A stretch of DNA of 64,000 bases from positions 62,001 to 126,000 of the forward strand of contig CAMPKC010000003.1 in NCBI GenBank assembly GCA_946887045.1, written 5' to 3'. Of the stretch, positions 62,388-64,000 are shown piece after piece; the stretch's first letter is position 1, and every line of letters starts with the position of its first letter. The DNA comes from an uncultured Sphingobacteriaceae bacterium. Lineage in GTDB: Bacteria > Bacteroidota > Bacteroidia > Sphingobacteriales > Sphingobacteriaceae. Made by a program: the position numbers and the translations under genes. The notes under the pieces are model-generated. The model saw nothing but the letters and a program-made list of their open reading frames with translations. It did no database searches and had not been told where the DNA came from.

Positions 62388-64000
62388 ATGGAAAAATTAA
62401 AGCATTTCATAGTATTGCTGCTAACATGCTGTTTTATGCAGCAAGCTTCAGCACAAAGTATCACCGTTACCGGAACGGTTTCCGACAAACAGGGAGCACC
62501 GCTTCCGGGAGTGTCAGTAGTTTTAAAAGGTTCAAAAACAGGTACTACAACAAGTATAACAGGCACTTTTTCTCTCGTTTTACCCAAACCAGGGTCTACC
62601 CTGGTATTCAGCTTCATCGGAATGGCCGAACAGGAAATCATTGTATCCCAAGCCGGCGATTTAAATATCATCATGGATGAACAGGCTACCACTATGAACG
62701 AAGTCGTAATAGTTGGATACGGAAGGCAGCGCAGAGAAAGCCTAACCGGCTCTATCGCCACAGTAACTACCAAAGAACTGGTACAAAGTCCGGTGGGCGA
62801 CCTAAGTAATGCTATTGCAGGCCGCGTTTCGGGAGTGATTACGAAGCAACCCGCAGGCGAGCCGGGAGCGGATGGGGCACAGATCTACATCAGAGGTAAT
62901 TCTACTTTCGGAAGCGGAAGCATGGAACCTCTTGTGGTAGTTGACGGGATAGTACGGTCATTCCGCGATTTTTCACAAATGGATCCAAACGAGATCGAAT
63001 CCGTGAGCGTATTAAAAGATGCCTCCTCGGCTGCCATCTTCGGGGTAAAAGGTGCCAACGGTGTGATTCTAGTTACCTCAAAAAGAGGCAAAGCCGGAAA
63101 AATGACGGCTAACTACTCTTTCAATTTCGGACAGTCCCAGGTTACCCGTTTACCGAAGAATCTTGGTTCATACGAATATGCAGTGTTGTTTAATGAAGCA
63201 AAGCTTAATGATAACCCGAATGCATCGCCTGAATTTTCAATGGAGCGTTTAGAGGGATTTAGAGCAGGAGCAGACCGCGAGCTTTATCCAAACACCGATT
63301 GGATGGATTTGGTATTAGGCGGGTCGGCACCGCGGATGCAGCACAACATCTCTTTAAGCGGCGGCGCCGAAAAGGTAAAGTACTTTGCCTCCTTAGGCTA
63401 TCTCAACGAAGATGGCTTATATGAATCGTTAAACTATAAACGTTATAATGTTCGAACAAACCTCGACCTCCAGGCCACCCCTACAACAAAAATCTCTGTC
63501 GACCTGTCGGGACGTTTAGAAAACCGCACAACTCCCCCATCGGGTAATATTTTTGAACACACCATGCGGAACCCTCCTATCCTGCCGGCTCAGTTTTCAG
63601 ACGGACGCTTAGCTAGCCCGGGATCGTATCCAAACCCTCTTGCATTGGTAAGCCCTGAAAGCGGCTACAACAGAACTTCAGGAAATTACCTTTTAACAAA
63701 CTTCCAAATCACTCAGGATATTCCATGGGTGAAAGGAATGTCGGTAAAAGGAGTTCTTGCCTTCGACAGAAACTTCAACTATAACAAAGTATGGAACTCC
63801 TGGGTGCCGCTGTATGTAAAAAATACTGATGGATCCTTTGGCACGACAGCTCCCACAAAATCCTCTGTTAACAAAAACTTCGGCGAAGGAAAAGGTATAG
63901 AATTACAGGGGCATATCAATTATGAAAACCGTTTTGGTGAGCACGGAATCTCTGCTCTGGCACTCTTCCTCCAAAAGCAAAACGAAGACAGTGGCCTTTA
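62388..64000 (+). CDS. SusC-like TonB-dependent transporter (3), N-terminal part, cut by the window edge
   Basis: The frame opens at ATG 62388 and stays open to the end of the window (about 537 codons). It has a signal peptide (FIVLLLTCCFMQQASAQ), a CarboxypepD_reg domain (VTGTVSDKQGAPLPGVSVVLKG), the SusC signature (NEVVIVGYGRQRRESLTGSIA), the plug (GRVSGVITKQPAGEPGADGA, IYIRGNSTFG, PLVVVDGIV, IFGVKGANGVILVTSKRG) and the first barrel strands. There is no STN domain. The regulator at 58419 is the likely controller. Confidence 0.92.
   Translation, partial: MEKLKHFIVLLLTCCFMQQASAQSITVTGTVSDKQGAPLPGVSVVLKGSKTGTTTSITGTFSLVLPKPGSTLVFSFIGMAEQEIIVSQAGDLNIIMDEQATTMNEVVIVGYGRQRRESLTGSIATVTTKELVQSPVGDLSNAIAGRVSGVITKQPAGEPGADGAQIYIRGNSTFGSGSMEPLVVVDGIVRSFRDFSQMDPNEIESVSVLKDASSAAIFGVKGANGVILVTSKRGKAGKMTANYSFNFGQSQVTRLPKNLGSYEYAVLFNEAKLNDNPNASPEFSMERLEGFRAGADRELYPNTDWMDLVLGGSAPRMQHNISLSGGAEKVKYFASLGYLNEDGLYESLNYKRYNVRTNLDLQATPTTKISVDLSGRLENRTTPPSGNIFEHTMRNPPILPAQFSDGRLASPGSYPNPLALVSPESGYNRTSGNYLLTNFQITQDIPWVKGMSVKGVLAFDRNFNYNKVWNSWVPLYVKNTDGSFGTTAPTKSSVNKNFGEGKGIELQGHINYENRFGEHGISALALFLQKQNEDSGL

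Noticed and set aside
1..64000. CRISPR array
   Set aside because: No set of regularly spaced repeats was seen on either strand.

Overview
The window comes from a low-GC member of the Bacteroidota, most like the Sphingobacteriaceae (Pedobacter/Mucilaginibacter type). The evidence is three SusC/SusD-type loci, FecR with an ECF sigma factor, TAnnTTTG promoter boxes, AraC-rich regulation, a Bacteroidota-type tyrosine integrase lacking the usual first catalytic Arg, and MobC and RadC of Bacteroidota mobile elements. No rRNA or intact tRNA gene was found.

Region 1 (1-13.9 kb) is a copper/silver resistance island, all on the + strand. It holds a split CusA-type RND pump, a TolC-like channel, two membrane-fusion lipoproteins that each carry a CPMH/CPxC metal-binding motif, a CPH-type (CopB-like) P-type ATPase, a class I fructose-bisphosphate aldolase, two tandem small regulators with an HMA-like CxxC domain fused to an AraC helix-turn-helix, a CPC-type CopA ATPase, a flavin/2Fe-2S reductase and a small HMA chaperone. 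The copA-reductase unit and the chaperone gene share a promoter architecture: the same 16-bp motif lies exactly 53 bp upstream of the -7 box in both, with a related half-site 21 bp further on. Region 2 (13.9-18.6 kb) holds an alpha/beta-hydrolase-fold protein lacking its Ser and His, an HxlR regulator divergent from two membrane proteins, a CoiA-like nuclease gene broken by an in-frame TGA, and two small proteins typical of mobile-element ends.

Region 3 (18.7-57.8 kb) is bounded by two exact direct copies of a 22-bp sequence with a tRNA-3'-end-like look. A tyrosine integrase lies just inside the left copy, and an 18/20-identical arm-like repeat lies inside each end. I read it as an integrated element of about 39 kb, or as stacked elements that used the same target. 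It carries carbohydrate loci (GH29 fucosidase, GH97, a RhaM-type mutarotase, two SusCD pairs, FecR, ECF sigma, AraC), a decayed second copy of the fucosidase gene, a small HxlR/SnoaL/isochorismatase cluster, an AbiE toxin-antitoxin pair, a mobilization relic (candidate oriT, mobC, radC, no relaxase) and, next to the right boundary, a 1266-aa protein with a nuclease-like N-terminus that is a candidate antiphage effector.

Region 4 (57.8-64 kb) begins with a decayed second integrase beside the right 22-bp repeat. It continues with a propeller-sensor/LuxR-type membrane regulator, a lipoprotein and the start of another SusC that runs off the window.
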